Shown in pieces: positions 24,360-34,179 of a DNA stretch of 64,000 nt. The DNA lies in the NCBI GenBank assembly GCA_037190845.1, contig JBBCJI010000016.1:1-64000 (forward strand), in the 5' to 3' direction. The translations under genes and the position numbers were made by a program. Under the pieces are notes generated by a model, which did no database searches, was not told where the DNA came from, and was given only the letters and a program-made list of their open reading frames with translations. This stretch comes from JBEBVQ01 sp037190845. Lineage in GTDB: Bacteria > Bacteroidota > Bacteroidia > Chitinophagales > Chitinophagaceae. Position 1 is the first letter of the stretch, and every line of letters starts with the position of its first letter.

Positions 24360-26346
24360 GTGTCAGAAGTGTTTTTAGTTTGGAAATGTCAAAAATGATG
24401 GTGACACTGGTGCCGACCTCTTTTGCCGAGTCAATTGTTATATTCCCTTGCAGCAGTTTTACACGGGAGCGGATATTATATAAGCCTACTCCTGCATGTG
24501 GTGCATGTATGTTGAACCCTTGCCCGTTATCTTCTACGACAATGCTGAGTTCTTTCTCGTGCTGACTGATATCAATAACTGCCTGTGATGCTTTGGCATG
24601 TTTGAGTATGTTCTGTATCAGCTCCTGGATAATGCGATAGAGACTTAGCTCTACTATTTTACCGGAGCATTCCGGAAACGGCTCCTGGATGGAGATTTCT
24701 ACGTTGAGCTCTTCTGTGTTAACTTGCTCACAATACAGGCGGATGGCTTCAGGGAAGCTGTATCGTGATAAAATGTCTGGTATGAGATGATGGGCTGTCT
24801 TTCGGACTTCTTCTGTAGCATCTTCCAGCATCTGTATAATGTGTTCTAATTCGTCATGCTCATCAAGATGTTCATATTTCTTTTGTACCGCTCCGAAATT
24901 CATATTGATTGCCGCCAACCGGCCGCCGATCCCGTCATGTAATTCCTGACCGATCCGGGTCGATTCCCGTTCTTCTCCCTCAATCATGGCCTTCAGTAAG
25001 TTGATCTTCTGTTTGTGCCGGGATGATCTGTAGTAACTCAAAGCAAGCAGGATGATCAGCAGTGTGCAGCCAGATATGCTGTAGATCAGAATATTCTTTT
25101 GCCGCAGATAATTTTGCTGTTCACTGATCAGCAACTGTTTCCGGATAATTTCCTTATCCTTTTCCGCAGTGCGGTATTTTACCTCCAGCAGGTTAATAGC
25201 TTGGGTTTTTTCTATATTCAGCAGGCAGTCATTAATGATATAGGCCGTTTGCTGATGTCGGAAGGCCTGTTGGTAATTTCTGGTTATAGCATATAATGCT
25301 GCCAGTTGCTGATGACTGCGAAGTATGTATTCTGTAGCTCCGGATTGGGTTGCTTCCTGAAATGCCGCTTCCAGCCATTTGCCTGCTGCCGGGTAGTCCC
25401 CTATTAAAAAATAACTGCTCCCTAAGGTATAGAGTATTCCGGATCTGTAATATGAATTTACCTGAGCCATTTTTTTTAACGCAGTCTGCAAATAGGGTAT
25501 GGCTTTCTCAGCATGCCCCTGGTTATTCAGCATTTCGGCTATGGTTTGCGTGGCGGTATATTCCAGCCGGGAAGGCCCGACGCTCTTTACCAATGTTAAT
25601 GTCTGATGAATGTACTCCCAGGCTTTTTGCTTATCGCCCATCCTGTAAGCTATCCTGGCTTTGTTATTCAGTACGTGTGCCATCCGTTCCGGTACATTCA
25701 GTTTTTTAGCCAGTATCTCTGCTTTATGCAGATAGTATAAAGCCCTTGTATAGTCGCCCATCTGTAACAGTGCTTCGCTGATATTGTTATAAGTACGTAC
25801 CAGGTGATCTGCAACTTCATAATCCCGGTCAGCCTGTTTTTCTGCAAGTTGAGCCGCTTTGAAGAAAAAAGAAACAGCTTCTTTATACTGTCCCTGATAC
25901 ATGTACAGTGTTCCGATGTTATGCAGTGTCCGGGAACTATTTCTGAAAAAACGACTGGTATTGGGTGTGCAGTTCAGCGAAATGTGAAACCAGTGCAACG
26001 CATGGGTATATTGTCCGGATTCTGTGTATAACATGGCTATGGAGATAGCAGCATGAAATATGCCGTCATAATATGCAAGCGTCTTACTGTGATGATATGC
26101 CTGTCTGAATAAGTATAGTGCCGTATCGCGGTTTATATTAAAAAATCGCCGCCCGTCGTGCAACAGATCCATAATCTGATCCTGTTCCGGAATCTGATAT
26201 GTCTGTGAGGTGTCATTGGTTTTTGCCACTGCAATGCCCGTTTGCTGACAGCATACAACGTATAATATACATAGCCATGAATACAGGTAGTACCGGTACA
26301 CTGCCGGTAGATGGAGATAATGATATGGTCGCTTACTTCGTTGCAT
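24331..26346 (-). CDS. TPR-containing sensor histidine kinase (cassette 3)
   Basis: Sensor kinase of 671 residues with an N-terminal hydrophobic segment (about 15-38), TPR-type repeats (about 65-375, for example NIGTLYMYQGQYKEAVSFFF) and a membrane helix near 419-440. The HisKA_3 domain has the phospho-His at about 467 in IGQELHDGIGGRLAAINMNFGA, a stretch almost identical to cassette 1. The HATPase domain shows NILKHA, EDNGQGFN and GVGLYNIRSR. It overlaps its response regulator by 29 bases and is divergent from the adhesin-like gene at 26519. The cytoplasmic half is much closer to the cassette 1 kinase than the TPR half is, consistent with duplication followed by sensor divergence. Confidence 0.92.
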   Translation of the reverse strand: MQRSKRPYHYLHLPAVYRYYLYSWLCILYVVCCQQTGIAVAKTNDTSQTYQIPEQDQIMDLLHDGRRFFNINRDTALYLFRQAYHHSKTLAYYDGIFHAAISIAMLYTESGQYTHALHWFHISLNCTPNTSRFFRNSSRTLHNIGTLYMYQGQYKEAVSFFFKAAQLAEKQADRDYEVADHLVRTYNNISEALLQMGDYTRALYYLHKAEILAKKLNVPERMAHVLNNKARIAYRMGDKQKAWEYIHQTLTLVKSVGPSRLEYTATQTIAEMLNNQGHAEKAIPYLQTALKKMAQVNSYYRSGILYTLGSSYFLIGDYPAAGKWLEAAFQEATQSGATEYILRSHQQLAALYAITRNYQQAFRHQQTAYIINDCLLNIEKTQAINLLEVKYRTAEKDKEIIRKQLLISEQQNYLRQKNILIYSISGCTLLIILLALSYYRSSRHKQKINLLKAMIEGEERESTRIGQELHDGIGGRLAAINMNFGAVQKKYEHLDEHDELEHIIQMLEDATEEVRKTAHHLIPDILSRYSFPEAIRLYCEQVNTEELNVEISIQEPFPECSGKIVELSLYRIIQELIQNILKHAKASQAVIDISQHEKELSIVVEDNGQGFNIHAPHAGVGLYNIRSRVKLLQGNITIDSAKEVGTSVTIIFDISKLKTLLTHEYKDRHHR

Positions 26347-26417
26347 TTTCTCGTATGGAGATACAAACTTACAAGAGACAGCTATACGGATGAATGATTA
26401 AAATTAATATGCTACTA

Positions 26418-26435
26418 TAGGGTGACAAAGCCCCT
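26418..26435. promoter_or_regulatory. Candidate operator: TAGGG-N8-CCCCT inverted repeat in divergent intergenic region 3
   Basis: tagggtgacaaagcccct lies 72 bases upstream of the kinase start (26346) and 84 upstream of the secreted gene (26519). It shares the TAGGGT left half with gaps 2 and 4. Weak on its own; supported only by recurrence at the same kind of location. Confidence 0.35.
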
Positions 26436-26518
26436 GAGCCTACAGGATAGCTTTGCATAACAGATTCAGTATTGCTGAATGTAGTAAGTATATTTTGTAT
26501 TTTCTAAATATCATACAT

Positions 26519-29494
26519 ATGAGTAAACGAATGTACGTTTTAGTGTTTTGCTTTTTGCTTTTATCATTTCGTATACCGGCACAGATCACCGGCCCTTCAA
26601 CCGCTACGGTCGGTACTCCGGTAGCATTTACAACTACTGCACCGGGTTCCACTTTTACCTGGGTATATGATACGGTGAATATCAACCAGGTCTTTACACC
26701 TACGCTCACTACAACCACGCTCACTAATAATATCGGCAACAGTATTCTTGCCATGGCTTATGATGATGGGAATAACAGGTGGTATATCTTCAGTACCAAT
26801 TCTCCGGCCGCTAATAATACGGTAACCTGGGCAGACTTTGGCAGTGATCCCCATGGTGCAAATCCTGTACTGACAAATTATTCGGTCGGAGCTACGACTA
26901 CTCCGAATTTCAACAGGGCTATAGCGGCAGTAAAGGATGATGTAAGTGGAACGTGGCATGTGTTTGTGGCAGGCGCACTGCAGTTGTGGCGCCTTGATTT
27001 CGGGAATTCCCTGGCTAATACGCCTGCTGCTCCCGTTAAAGTTATGGATCTACCTGCTACAGGAACACGAAGCAACATGCAGTTAACGGTTAAAAAAGAT
27101 AATACAACATGGTATGCATTTATAACCAATGATGGCGGTATCAATGGCATTACCCGAATAAGCCTGGGTACATCACTTGCTTCCGGCACGCCTGCGGTAG
27201 TAACGCCGTCGCTTGCTGTTGCCGGGCTGCAGATGCTGGATTATTTTGCTCTGTATAAGGAGGCGGGTGAATGGTATGTACTATCTCCTGATATGCGTGG
27301 TACGCTGATCCGTTTTCACTTGGGCACAACACTCGGAGGAACACCTGTGTCTACCAGCCTGGGCAATCCCGGTAATTTTATGGGAACTGCCAACCCGTAT
27401 TCCAACCCGCGCGGGTGTTTCATCATTTCGGATTGTAACCAGTTGGCGGCCTATACATTTAATACCAATAATAATTTCGGAATGATCAAGTATGACTTCA
27501 ATGGCAGTATCCTCAATACACCTGTTGCGAGCTTTACAGCGCTGCCAATGGTGGCGGGAGGAAACTGCGTCAATACCTATGTCTACCAGGATACGCTGTT
27601 CGCACTGATCAACAGGGGAAACGCGGCAAACTCCCTCTGGAGGGTACCGGTTCTTCCGTTTCCTTCAGGAACTACCCATAAATTTTATGATCCTGCATCT
27701 ACCCATACGTTTACTGCACCGGGCACCTATAATGTTACCCTGTATGTAGACCAGGCACAGCCGGGAGGCGCTTCCTCTTTTTGTCATCAGGTAGTGGTAT
27801 CGGTAGGCACCCTTCCCCAGCCGGATTCTTTTACCGATTCCAGCACTTCTGTTTGCCAGGGGCAGCAAAATGTTACCTATGCCGTGCCGCCGGTATCCGG
27901 AGCTACCGGCTATCAATGGACGTATTCCGGAACAGGGCATACTATCAATGGTACCGGCAACACGGTGACCATAGATTTTTCGGGGGCTGCTACCAGTGGG
28001 ATGCTGAGTGTCAGCGCTCTCAACGGATCAGGATCGGGCCAGGCCAGGAATCTGAATATTACGGTACATCAGCCGCCTCCGGTTACCATTACACCTTCCG
28101 GTACGGTAGACATCTGCCAGGGCAGCGGGATAACGTTGAGTATTCCCGCCACGCCCGGCGCTACTTATGAATGGAAGCATGACAATACGCTGCTTAGCAC
28201 TTCCGTATCTACTCATACCGCAACTGCAGCCGGCAGTTATAAGGTTATCGTTATCACTCCCGCCGGATGTACAGACAGTTCGGATGTTGTTGATGTGACG
28301 GTCAATACCGTTCCGGACGCAACTATAACACCTGCAGGATCTCATACGATCTGCCAGGGCGATACGCTGCACATGGAAGCGGTATCCGGAAGCATTCCGA
28401 ATCATAGTTACCAGTGGCAAAACAGTGGTACAGCCGTAGGAAATAATGATACATACAGCGCTGTTTCCGGCGGGAATTACAGGCTGATTGTAATGGATAA
28501 TAGTACCGGCTGTGCAGACACATCTGTCACTACCGTCCTGACGGTATCACCGTTGCCTTCCGCTTCCATTACACCTTCCGGCACGGTTGATATATGCCAG
28601 CAGGACTCTCTGGTGCTGCATGCCGGAGGCGGTACCGGGCTATCCTATGAATGGAGTAATGGTACTGCTGTGGTCGGTTATCATGATACATATACCGTTA
28701 CTGTATCGGGAGATTATAAAGTAGTTGTAACAGATGGAAACCACTGTACAGGCAGCAGTGCCGTTACAACTGTAACGGTTCATTCCCTTCCTTCTTTTTC
28801 TATCGTACCCGGTGACACCGCCTTTTGTATTGGTGAGAAGGTGACGCTCTCCGTACCGGCGGATACCGGCTTAAGCTATCAATGGAAAGATATGAACGGG
28901 ACAATTGCTGCTGCCGTTTATTCTTTCCTGGATATAACCACCTCCGGCGATTATAAGGTCGTGATATCCAGAAAACACCTAAATAACTGTACAGACAGCA
29001 CGGACCCCGTAACGGTAACAGTGCATCCTTTGCCGCTCCCCGGAATAGTATGGGATGGTGAACTGCTTACCACAGACAGCGTTTATGCTGCTTATCAATG
29101 GTATATCAACGGTCAGCCCATAGCGGGAGCTACTACTTATACCTGGCGGCCTGTACAGAATGCGCCCTATTCCCTGACCGTCACAGATTCCAACGGATGC
29201 AGCAACGCATCCCCGGCTGTCCATGATGTGAACAATGTAGGTGTGGATGTGCTGATGTATCCCGGAGCGGGGATCAGGATCTATCCTAACCCCACCTCTT
29301 CTGTAATATACATAGATGCTCCCGGTGAAGTAAACCTGTCTGTGCTTAATATGGAGGGCCGGGAGATACTACGCGGGAAAGGTGTAAAAACATTTGACCT
29401 GAACGGAGTGCCTGACGGAATGTACCTGATCCGGGTGACGGACACATTGGGTAGATTGCTGAAAAAGGAAAGCTTAATAAAGACCGGAAAATAA
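26519..29494 (+). CDS. LDFG-repeat and Ig-repeat secreted protein, T9SS type A (cassette 3)
   Basis: Secreted protein of 991 residues with a signal peptide starting MSKRMYVLVFCFLLLSF. Residues of about 22-440 contain roughly five units resembling (W/I)RLDFGNSLANTPA followed by a stretch of about 60 residues. I do not recognise this as a named family; it may be a propeller. The same module occurs in the next gene. An Ig/PKD-like domain starts near 455 (GATGYQWTYSGTG), followed by three or four Ig-like repeats with S(I/F)(T/V)P.(G/D)(T/S)...C(Q/I) and Y.W(K/S). The type A sorting domain begins IYPNPTSSVIYI. The start at 26519 is chosen for signal-peptide fit; ATG at 26531 is a close alternative. 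Confidence 0.82.
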   Translation: MSKRMYVLVFCFLLLSFRIPAQITGPSTATVGTPVAFTTTAPGSTFTWVYDTVNINQVFTPTLTTTTLTNNIGNSILAMAYDDGNNRWYIFSTNSPAANNTVTWADFGSDPHGANPVLTNYSVGATTTPNFNRAIAAVKDDVSGTWHVFVAGALQLWRLDFGNSLANTPAAPVKVMDLPATGTRSNMQLTVKKDNTTWYAFITNDGGINGITRISLGTSLASGTPAVVTPSLAVAGLQMLDYFALYKEAGEWYVLSPDMRGTLIRFHLGTTLGGTPVSTSLGNPGNFMGTANPYSNPRGCFIISDCNQLAAYTFNTNNNFGMIKYDFNGSILNTPVASFTALPMVAGGNCVNTYVYQDTLFALINRGNAANSLWRVPVLPFPSGTTHKFYDPASTHTFTAPGTYNVTLYVDQAQPGGASSFCHQVVVSVGTLPQPDSFTDSSTSVCQGQQNVTYAVPPVSGATGYQWTYSGTGHTINGTGNTVTIDFSGAATSGMLSVSALNGSGSGQARNLNITVHQPPPVTITPSGTVDICQGSGITLSIPATPGATYEWKHDNTLLSTSVSTHTATAAGSYKVIVITPAGCTDSSDVVDVTVNTVPDATITPAGSHTICQGDTLHMEAVSGSIPNHSYQWQNSGTAVGNNDTYSAVSGGNYRLIVMDNSTGCADTSVTTVLTVSPLPSASITPSGTVDICQQDSLVLHAGGGTGLSYEWSNGTAVVGYHDTYTVTVSGDYKVVVTDGNHCTGSSAVTTVTVHSLPSFSIVPGDTAFCIGEKVTLSVPADTGLSYQWKDMNGTIAAAVYSFLDITTSGDYKVVISRKHLNNCTDSTDPVTVTVHPLPLPGIVWDGELLTTDSVYAAYQWYINGQPIAGATTYTWRPVQNAPYSLTVTDSNGCSNASPAVHDVNNVGVDVLMYPGAGIRIYPNPTSSVIYIDAPGEVNLSVLNMEGREILRGKGVKTFDLNGVPDGMYLIRVTDTLGRLLKKESLIKTGK

Positions 29495-29561
29495 TTATGG
29501 CTGCATGTTGAACGCACACGGCTTCTGTTTGATCATGAACAAAAACAAGCGGTTTATTCAA

Positions 29562-32189
29562 ATGAAACAAATCCTATCCTTCTGCTCGGTTTTCCTGATT
29601 ATGGCAGCAGCAGATGCCCAGATTATTGCTCCGGATACGGTTTGTGCCGGAGATACGGTGATTCTCACGACCCCTGTACAGGGACGTATTTTTACCTGGA
29701 ACCTGGATACGGTAAACATTACCTTGTCACCTCCTCCCTCCACTACGGTGCTACAGGGACCGCCTCTGAACACACCCACCTATGCGACCATGAATGAAGA
29801 TAATGGCAACTGGTATTCCTTTGTCAGCAATGCTATTATCCGGGAGATACTCCGTCTGGATTACGGTAATAGTCCTTATAATACGCCTGTAGCTACCAGT
29901 CTCGGAGGTTTTGGACTGGCGCCTGCCGGCACTGCCGGTGCCGGCCATCTTCAGGGTATCGAAATATTACAGGATAGTGCAACAGGGAACTGGTATGGAT
30001 TTGCTGTTTGCGCTTCGCAGTTGCTGCGTCTTGATTTTGGTAATTCCCTGGCCAATACGCCGGCATCAACCCTGATGAGCTTTTCTTCTTTTTTTGCCTA
30101 CCCGCTTCAGATTGGCATCAGGCGTTTTAATAACGACTGGATTGGTTTTGTCGGGAGTCAGAACGGGAGTATTACAAGGCTTGAGTTCGGATCTTCCCTG
30201 GTCAATACCCCTGTTGCCCAGAACCTGGGGGTCTCTAATTTTAATCTGCCTACCAACTTTGCCCTGTATGAGCAGAACGGCCTCTGGTATATGCTGATTG
30301 CCAACCTGATTAATCCGGCGGGTCTTACCCGGCTGGAATTCGGCGCCAGTCTGCTGAATAATAATCCTGCAGGCGTACGGTTAACCACACCTGCCGGCCG
30401 GCTTCCCCGTCCACGCGGTATGTTTCTTATTTCCAACTGCGATCAATTGTATGCTTATGTAGTGAATGAAGGACCTCCTACGGCTCCGCAGTTTGGCCCG
30501 CCGGAACTGGAGCTGATTGATTTTAACAATGATATTACAAACAATGCGCCCACCGTTACGTTGCTGGGGAACTATAACCTGTCCAATAACAGCTTACGCC
30601 CCTACATTTTCAATGGTGATCTGAATGCGCTTCTGGTCAGCAACTCAGGTGCGGGAGGTTCCGGGAGCGTAAATGTCAATACGATCAGCAACCTGCGGCT
30701 GTTTTCTTTTCCGGCAGGTTCGGTTTCCGTCAACTCGTATAATAATCCGGATATTAGCCATGTGTTCACTGTTCCCGGAACGTATGATATTACCTTGTTT
30801 GTGGATCAGGGCGCCATCATGGGACCCTCTTCTTTCTGCAAGCGCATTACGGTTATAACCGGGCAGAGTGGTTTTCTTGGTAATGATACAACTGCATGTA
30901 CCGGTGAAACCTATATCCTGGATGCGGCTGGCACGGGTGCCACAGATTACCTCTGGAATACAGGGGCTGTAACGCCTGAAATCCCGGTGACACAGCCGGG
31001 CACTTATTGGGTGCAGCTTACGGGCTCCCTCTGTTATTCGGCAGATACCGTTACTGTTTCCTTTGATCCGCTGCCTGTAGATATCGGCCCTGACCGGGTT
31101 GCCTGCCTGGGAGATACGGTGACACTTCAGGCTGCAGGGGTGTATAATAACCCGGTTTATCAGTGGAGTACCGGACTCGGTACATCCTCCATAAACGTAA
31201 CCCGTCCGGATATGTACTGGCTGCGTATTACAGAGCCTGGCGGATGCACGGGCAGCGATACAGTCCATGTGAAAATGATACCGCCTCCGCTCATTTCAAT
31301 CGGTGATGATACGATCATTTGTGCCAGCACACCCCTCCGGATCGGAATGGCTTATCCCGGCGCCACGTATCTGTGGAATACGGGAGAGACAGATGCCTAT
31401 ACAGAGGTGTCTTCCACGGGAGATTATATATTGTCCGTAAGTGTGGAGAGCTGCACTGTATCTGATACAATCATGATCACCGCGATGCCGGATCCGGACA
31501 TAGATCTGGGCCCTGATGATGATATTTGCCCGGAGCAGGTAATTATCTTGGACGCATCCGCTCCCGGTAACAACCGTTACGTATGGAATACCGGAGATAC
31601 TACAGATTCGGTTTCAGTGTCGGCAGGCGGACTGTATCAGGTCGAAGTTACATCGGAGTATGGCTGTAGTAGCAGTGACAGTATCATGCTGAGGCATTAT
31701 CCCGAACCTGTCGTCATGCTGGGGAATGATACGACGGTATGCGAAGAGACGCCACTACAGTTGTCTGCATGGACGCTCAATACGGATTCTGTCTTGTGGT
31801 CGGACGGTACTACAGGTAATCCATTGTCTGTAAAGTCCGGCGGAACATATATAGCTACAGCGATCAATAAATGCGGTACGCAGTCAGACACGATCGTGGT
31901 AAAGCAGATATTCTGTGATATTATGCTGCCAAATGCTTTTACACCCAACGGAGATGGTATGAATGATATCTTCCGGATTCTGGGAAATACCGGCCGTATG
32001 GAAGGGGTTAGTTTTGGTATTTACAATCGTTGGGGAGAGCAGGTTTTTCATACAAAAGATAAATACCAGGGATGGGATGGTTATTATAAAAATCGCCCTT
32101 CACTTATGGGGACGTATGTATACCTCCTGGAATACAGCGTAGATGGCCGTCCGTATCTGCAAAAGGGGAATTTTCATTTATTGCGATAA
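29562..32189 (+). CDS. LDFG-repeat protein with CHU_C (T9SS type B) C-terminus (cassette 3)
   Basis: Secreted protein of 875 residues with signal peptide MKQILSFCSVFLIMAAADAQ; an ATG at 29535 is also possible. Residues of about 22-440 repeat LRLDYGNSPYNTPV, LRLDFGNSLANTPA, TRLEFGSSLVNTPV, TRLEFGASLLNNNP and ELIDFNNDITNNAP. This is the same module as the upstream gene, including the opening (FTWNLDTVNI versus FTWVYDTVNI). Ig/PKD-like modules with YLWNTG follow, then the CHU_C type B domain (IMLPNAFTPNGDGMNDIF to KGNFHLLR). Two adjacent genes thus put one N-terminal module on two different sorting signals. Function is unknown; probably a surface structure or adhesin. Confidence 0.84.
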   Translation: MKQILSFCSVFLIMAAADAQIIAPDTVCAGDTVILTTPVQGRIFTWNLDTVNITLSPPPSTTVLQGPPLNTPTYATMNEDNGNWYSFVSNAIIREILRLDYGNSPYNTPVATSLGGFGLAPAGTAGAGHLQGIEILQDSATGNWYGFAVCASQLLRLDFGNSLANTPASTLMSFSSFFAYPLQIGIRRFNNDWIGFVGSQNGSITRLEFGSSLVNTPVAQNLGVSNFNLPTNFALYEQNGLWYMLIANLINPAGLTRLEFGASLLNNNPAGVRLTTPAGRLPRPRGMFLISNCDQLYAYVVNEGPPTAPQFGPPELELIDFNNDITNNAPTVTLLGNYNLSNNSLRPYIFNGDLNALLVSNSGAGGSGSVNVNTISNLRLFSFPAGSVSVNSYNNPDISHVFTVPGTYDITLFVDQGAIMGPSSFCKRITVITGQSGFLGNDTTACTGETYILDAAGTGATDYLWNTGAVTPEIPVTQPGTYWVQLTGSLCYSADTVTVSFDPLPVDIGPDRVACLGDTVTLQAAGVYNNPVYQWSTGLGTSSINVTRPDMYWLRITEPGGCTGSDTVHVKMIPPPLISIGDDTIICASTPLRIGMAYPGATYLWNTGETDAYTEVSSTGDYILSVSVESCTVSDTIMITAMPDPDIDLGPDDDICPEQVIILDASAPGNNRYVWNTGDTTDSVSVSAGGLYQVEVTSEYGCSSSDSIMLRHYPEPVVMLGNDTTVCEETPLQLSAWTLNTDSVLWSDGTTGNPLSVKSGGTYIATAINKCGTQSDTIVVKQIFCDIMLPNAFTPNGDGMNDIFRILGNTGRMEGVSFGIYNRWGEQVFHTKDKYQGWDGYYKNRPSLMGTYVYLLEYSVDGRPYLQKGNFHLLR

Positions 32190-32196
32190 CACAATC

Positions 32197-32223
32197 GTAG
32201 AGACGCATTCATCGTGCCTTTAC
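32197..32223. repeat. Degenerate GAGACG palindromic repeat
   Basis: gtagagacgcattcatcgtg followed by cctttac resembles the repeats at 21665-21741 and occupies the equivalent gap between the CHU_C and FG-GAP genes. The right arm is decayed (CCTTTAC in place of GTCTCTGC). Confidence 0.5.
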
Positions 32224-32239
32224 AAAACAGCACCATTTT

Positions 32240-34174
32240 ATGAACAGAAAAACATATTGCGCGGGATTATTCCTGACAACAGTGATGACGGTAACAGGTG
32301 TTATCGCACAGGATAACACCTGGTTTAATTGGGCAACCACCAATGCTGGTTTAGATACGGCCCGTGCGTTTAATATTTTTGTAACGGACATTAACAATGA
32401 TCGTTACCCTGATTTCGTGTCGTTGAAGGGAGATTGGGGCGTTGGTGCGGAGAATGCGCTTCGGGTATATATTAATGTGCGTGATACGGCATCATCAGAT
32501 GCGTCTGCGCGGATGTTTGTTGATGTTACGGGTGAGTCGGGTGCGAATTCCATGCCTGGTGCGGCGGCAGTGAGTAAAGGTGTGCTGGTGGCTGCATTGG
32601 CGGATGTAAACAATGATGGTAATGTAGACCTCGTCCGGGGAAATTATTACCACACTGATCCCGCTGCGGTTGCAGACGGTCGTTGTGAAGTACTATTGGG
32701 TGATGGTCAGGGGCGCTTTACACTTGTTCCTGATAACGGACTTCATGAACTGGGTGTGATCAATGTGACAGGTATGAGCTTCTTGGATTATGATAAGGAT
32801 GGAAATATAGACCTGTTCATAGGACGTTGGTTTCAGAACTATGCTTTGAATACCTGGAGTCCTGGCATACTGATGAAAGGGAATGGAGACGGAACGTTCA
32901 CAAATGTATCATCCCGGGTAGGCATCACCAGTCCAGAGCCTATGTACGGGTGTAGTGTAGTAGACTGGAACAATGACGGATGGCCGGACATTGCGACAGC
33001 ACCTTATTGCCGTACGAACGGACAGCTATGGAAAAATAATGGAGACGGAACATTTACGGATGTAGCGGTAAGCGCCGGTTATAATGCCCGTTATATGCCG
33101 GGAGATAATGGTCAGGCGCTATGTATGTGGAGTGCTGTGCCTGAAGATTATGATAATGATGGCGATATGGACTTTTTCTTCAGTCTGGTACACGGTGGTA
33201 CAGGAGTAAATGAAGGACGTTCCGCAATAGCGTTGAACGGGGGAGCAGGAAATGATTATAAGCTGACACTGGACCGCAGCCTGATGACGCGGAATAATCC
33301 TCAGGCCTCGCATCTGGGAGATTATGACGGCTCATGGTTCGATATAGACAACGATGGGCTGATGGATCTGGCGATGGCACAGGGTCATTATGACCAGCCG
33401 AATCCGCGTTTGTATGTCTTCCGTCAGAATGCAGGGCATCATTTGTTGGATATTACAGGTGATGTGGGATTGGTGCGTACGGAGTCGAACAACCTGCATC
33501 TTCTGGAAGTGATGGATTATGATCTGGACGGAGATGATGATATCCTGTTCTGTAAGGATGCGCTGCCGCGGGAACTACACCTGGTTGAAAATCGCATTGG
33601 TCAGGACAACAGCTGGACAGGTGTGCGTCTTCACGCACCACAGGGTGTCAATAAGAGTTGCATCGGAGCCAGGATCTATGTGTGGAGCGGAGGTGTACAG
33701 CGTATGCGTGAGGTGTATGCAGGCCGGGGTAACAGTAGCGGTCAGCAACCGTTTGCCATGTTGTTTGGCTTAGGTATCAGTACCTCTATTGATTCAATAC
33801 GGATCGTATGGCCGGATAATGCCGGTAACGTGACAATCATCCGGAATCCGCCGGTAAATGAGTATTTAGATATCACAATGAATGGCTTGTCGGTAAGTGA
33901 GCATCAACCATCCGGGAATGGAAATGTTTTACTTAAGTTATATCCAAATCCTGCCAAAAATTTCATTCTGGTACAGTTGAGTAATAATGATCCTGTGGAA
34001 CGGGTAGAAATCTATGATATACTGGGACGGAGCGTAAATCATATGGAAGATTTGTCGTCGGGTGAGGTGACTGTTTATTGCAGTATAGAACAGCTTTTGC
34101 CGGGACAATACATGATTAAGGTGATAAGTGCTTCCGGTGATTCATTTTCAAATGTCTTTATGAAAAGCTGGTGA
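32240..34174 (+). CDS. FG-GAP/VCBS, ASPIC/UnbV secreted protein, T9SS type A (cassette 3)
   Basis: Secreted protein of 644 residues with signal peptide MNRKTYCAGLFLTTVM to VIAQ. The layout matches the paralogues: VCBS/FG-GAP calcium loops (DINNDRYPD, DVNNDGNVD, DYDKDGNID, DWNNDGWPD, DYDNDGDMD, DIDNDGLMD, DYDLDGDDD), ASPIC/UnbV (CIGARIYVWSGG, FGLGISTSIDS) and a type A sorting domain (LYPNPAKNFILVQ). It is very similar to the cassette 2 protein through most of the propeller but diverges in the last 80 residues, as expected for a mosaic produced by recombination. It ends five bases from the convergent response-regulator stop. Confidence 0.92.
   Translation: MNRKTYCAGLFLTTVMTVTGVIAQDNTWFNWATTNAGLDTARAFNIFVTDINNDRYPDFVSLKGDWGVGAENALRVYINVRDTASSDASARMFVDVTGESGANSMPGAAAVSKGVLVAALADVNNDGNVDLVRGNYYHTDPAAVADGRCEVLLGDGQGRFTLVPDNGLHELGVINVTGMSFLDYDKDGNIDLFIGRWFQNYALNTWSPGILMKGNGDGTFTNVSSRVGITSPEPMYGCSVVDWNNDGWPDIATAPYCRTNGQLWKNNGDGTFTDVAVSAGYNARYMPGDNGQALCMWSAVPEDYDNDGDMDFFFSLVHGGTGVNEGRSAIALNGGAGNDYKLTLDRSLMTRNNPQASHLGDYDGSWFDIDNDGLMDLAMAQGHYDQPNPRLYVFRQNAGHHLLDITGDVGLVRTESNNLHLLEVMDYDLDGDDDILFCKDALPRELHLVENRIGQDNSWTGVRLHAPQGVNKSCIGARIYVWSGGVQRMREVYAGRGNSSGQQPFAMLFGLGISTSIDSIRIVWPDNAGNVTIIRNPPVNEYLDITMNGLSVSEHQPSGNGNVLLKLYPNPAKNFILVQLSNNDPVERVEIYDILGRSVNHMEDLSSGEVTVYCSIEQLLPGQYMIKVISASGDSFSNVFMKSW
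32603..32859 (+). repeat. Gene-conversion tract shared with 22125-22381
   Basis: Partner copy of the 257-base tract, differing at two positions. Sequence immediately upstream (gctgcattggcg here, gcagtgttggca there) already shows several silent changes, so identity falls sharply at the boundary. Confidence 0.85.
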
Positions 34175-34179
34175 CGTAT

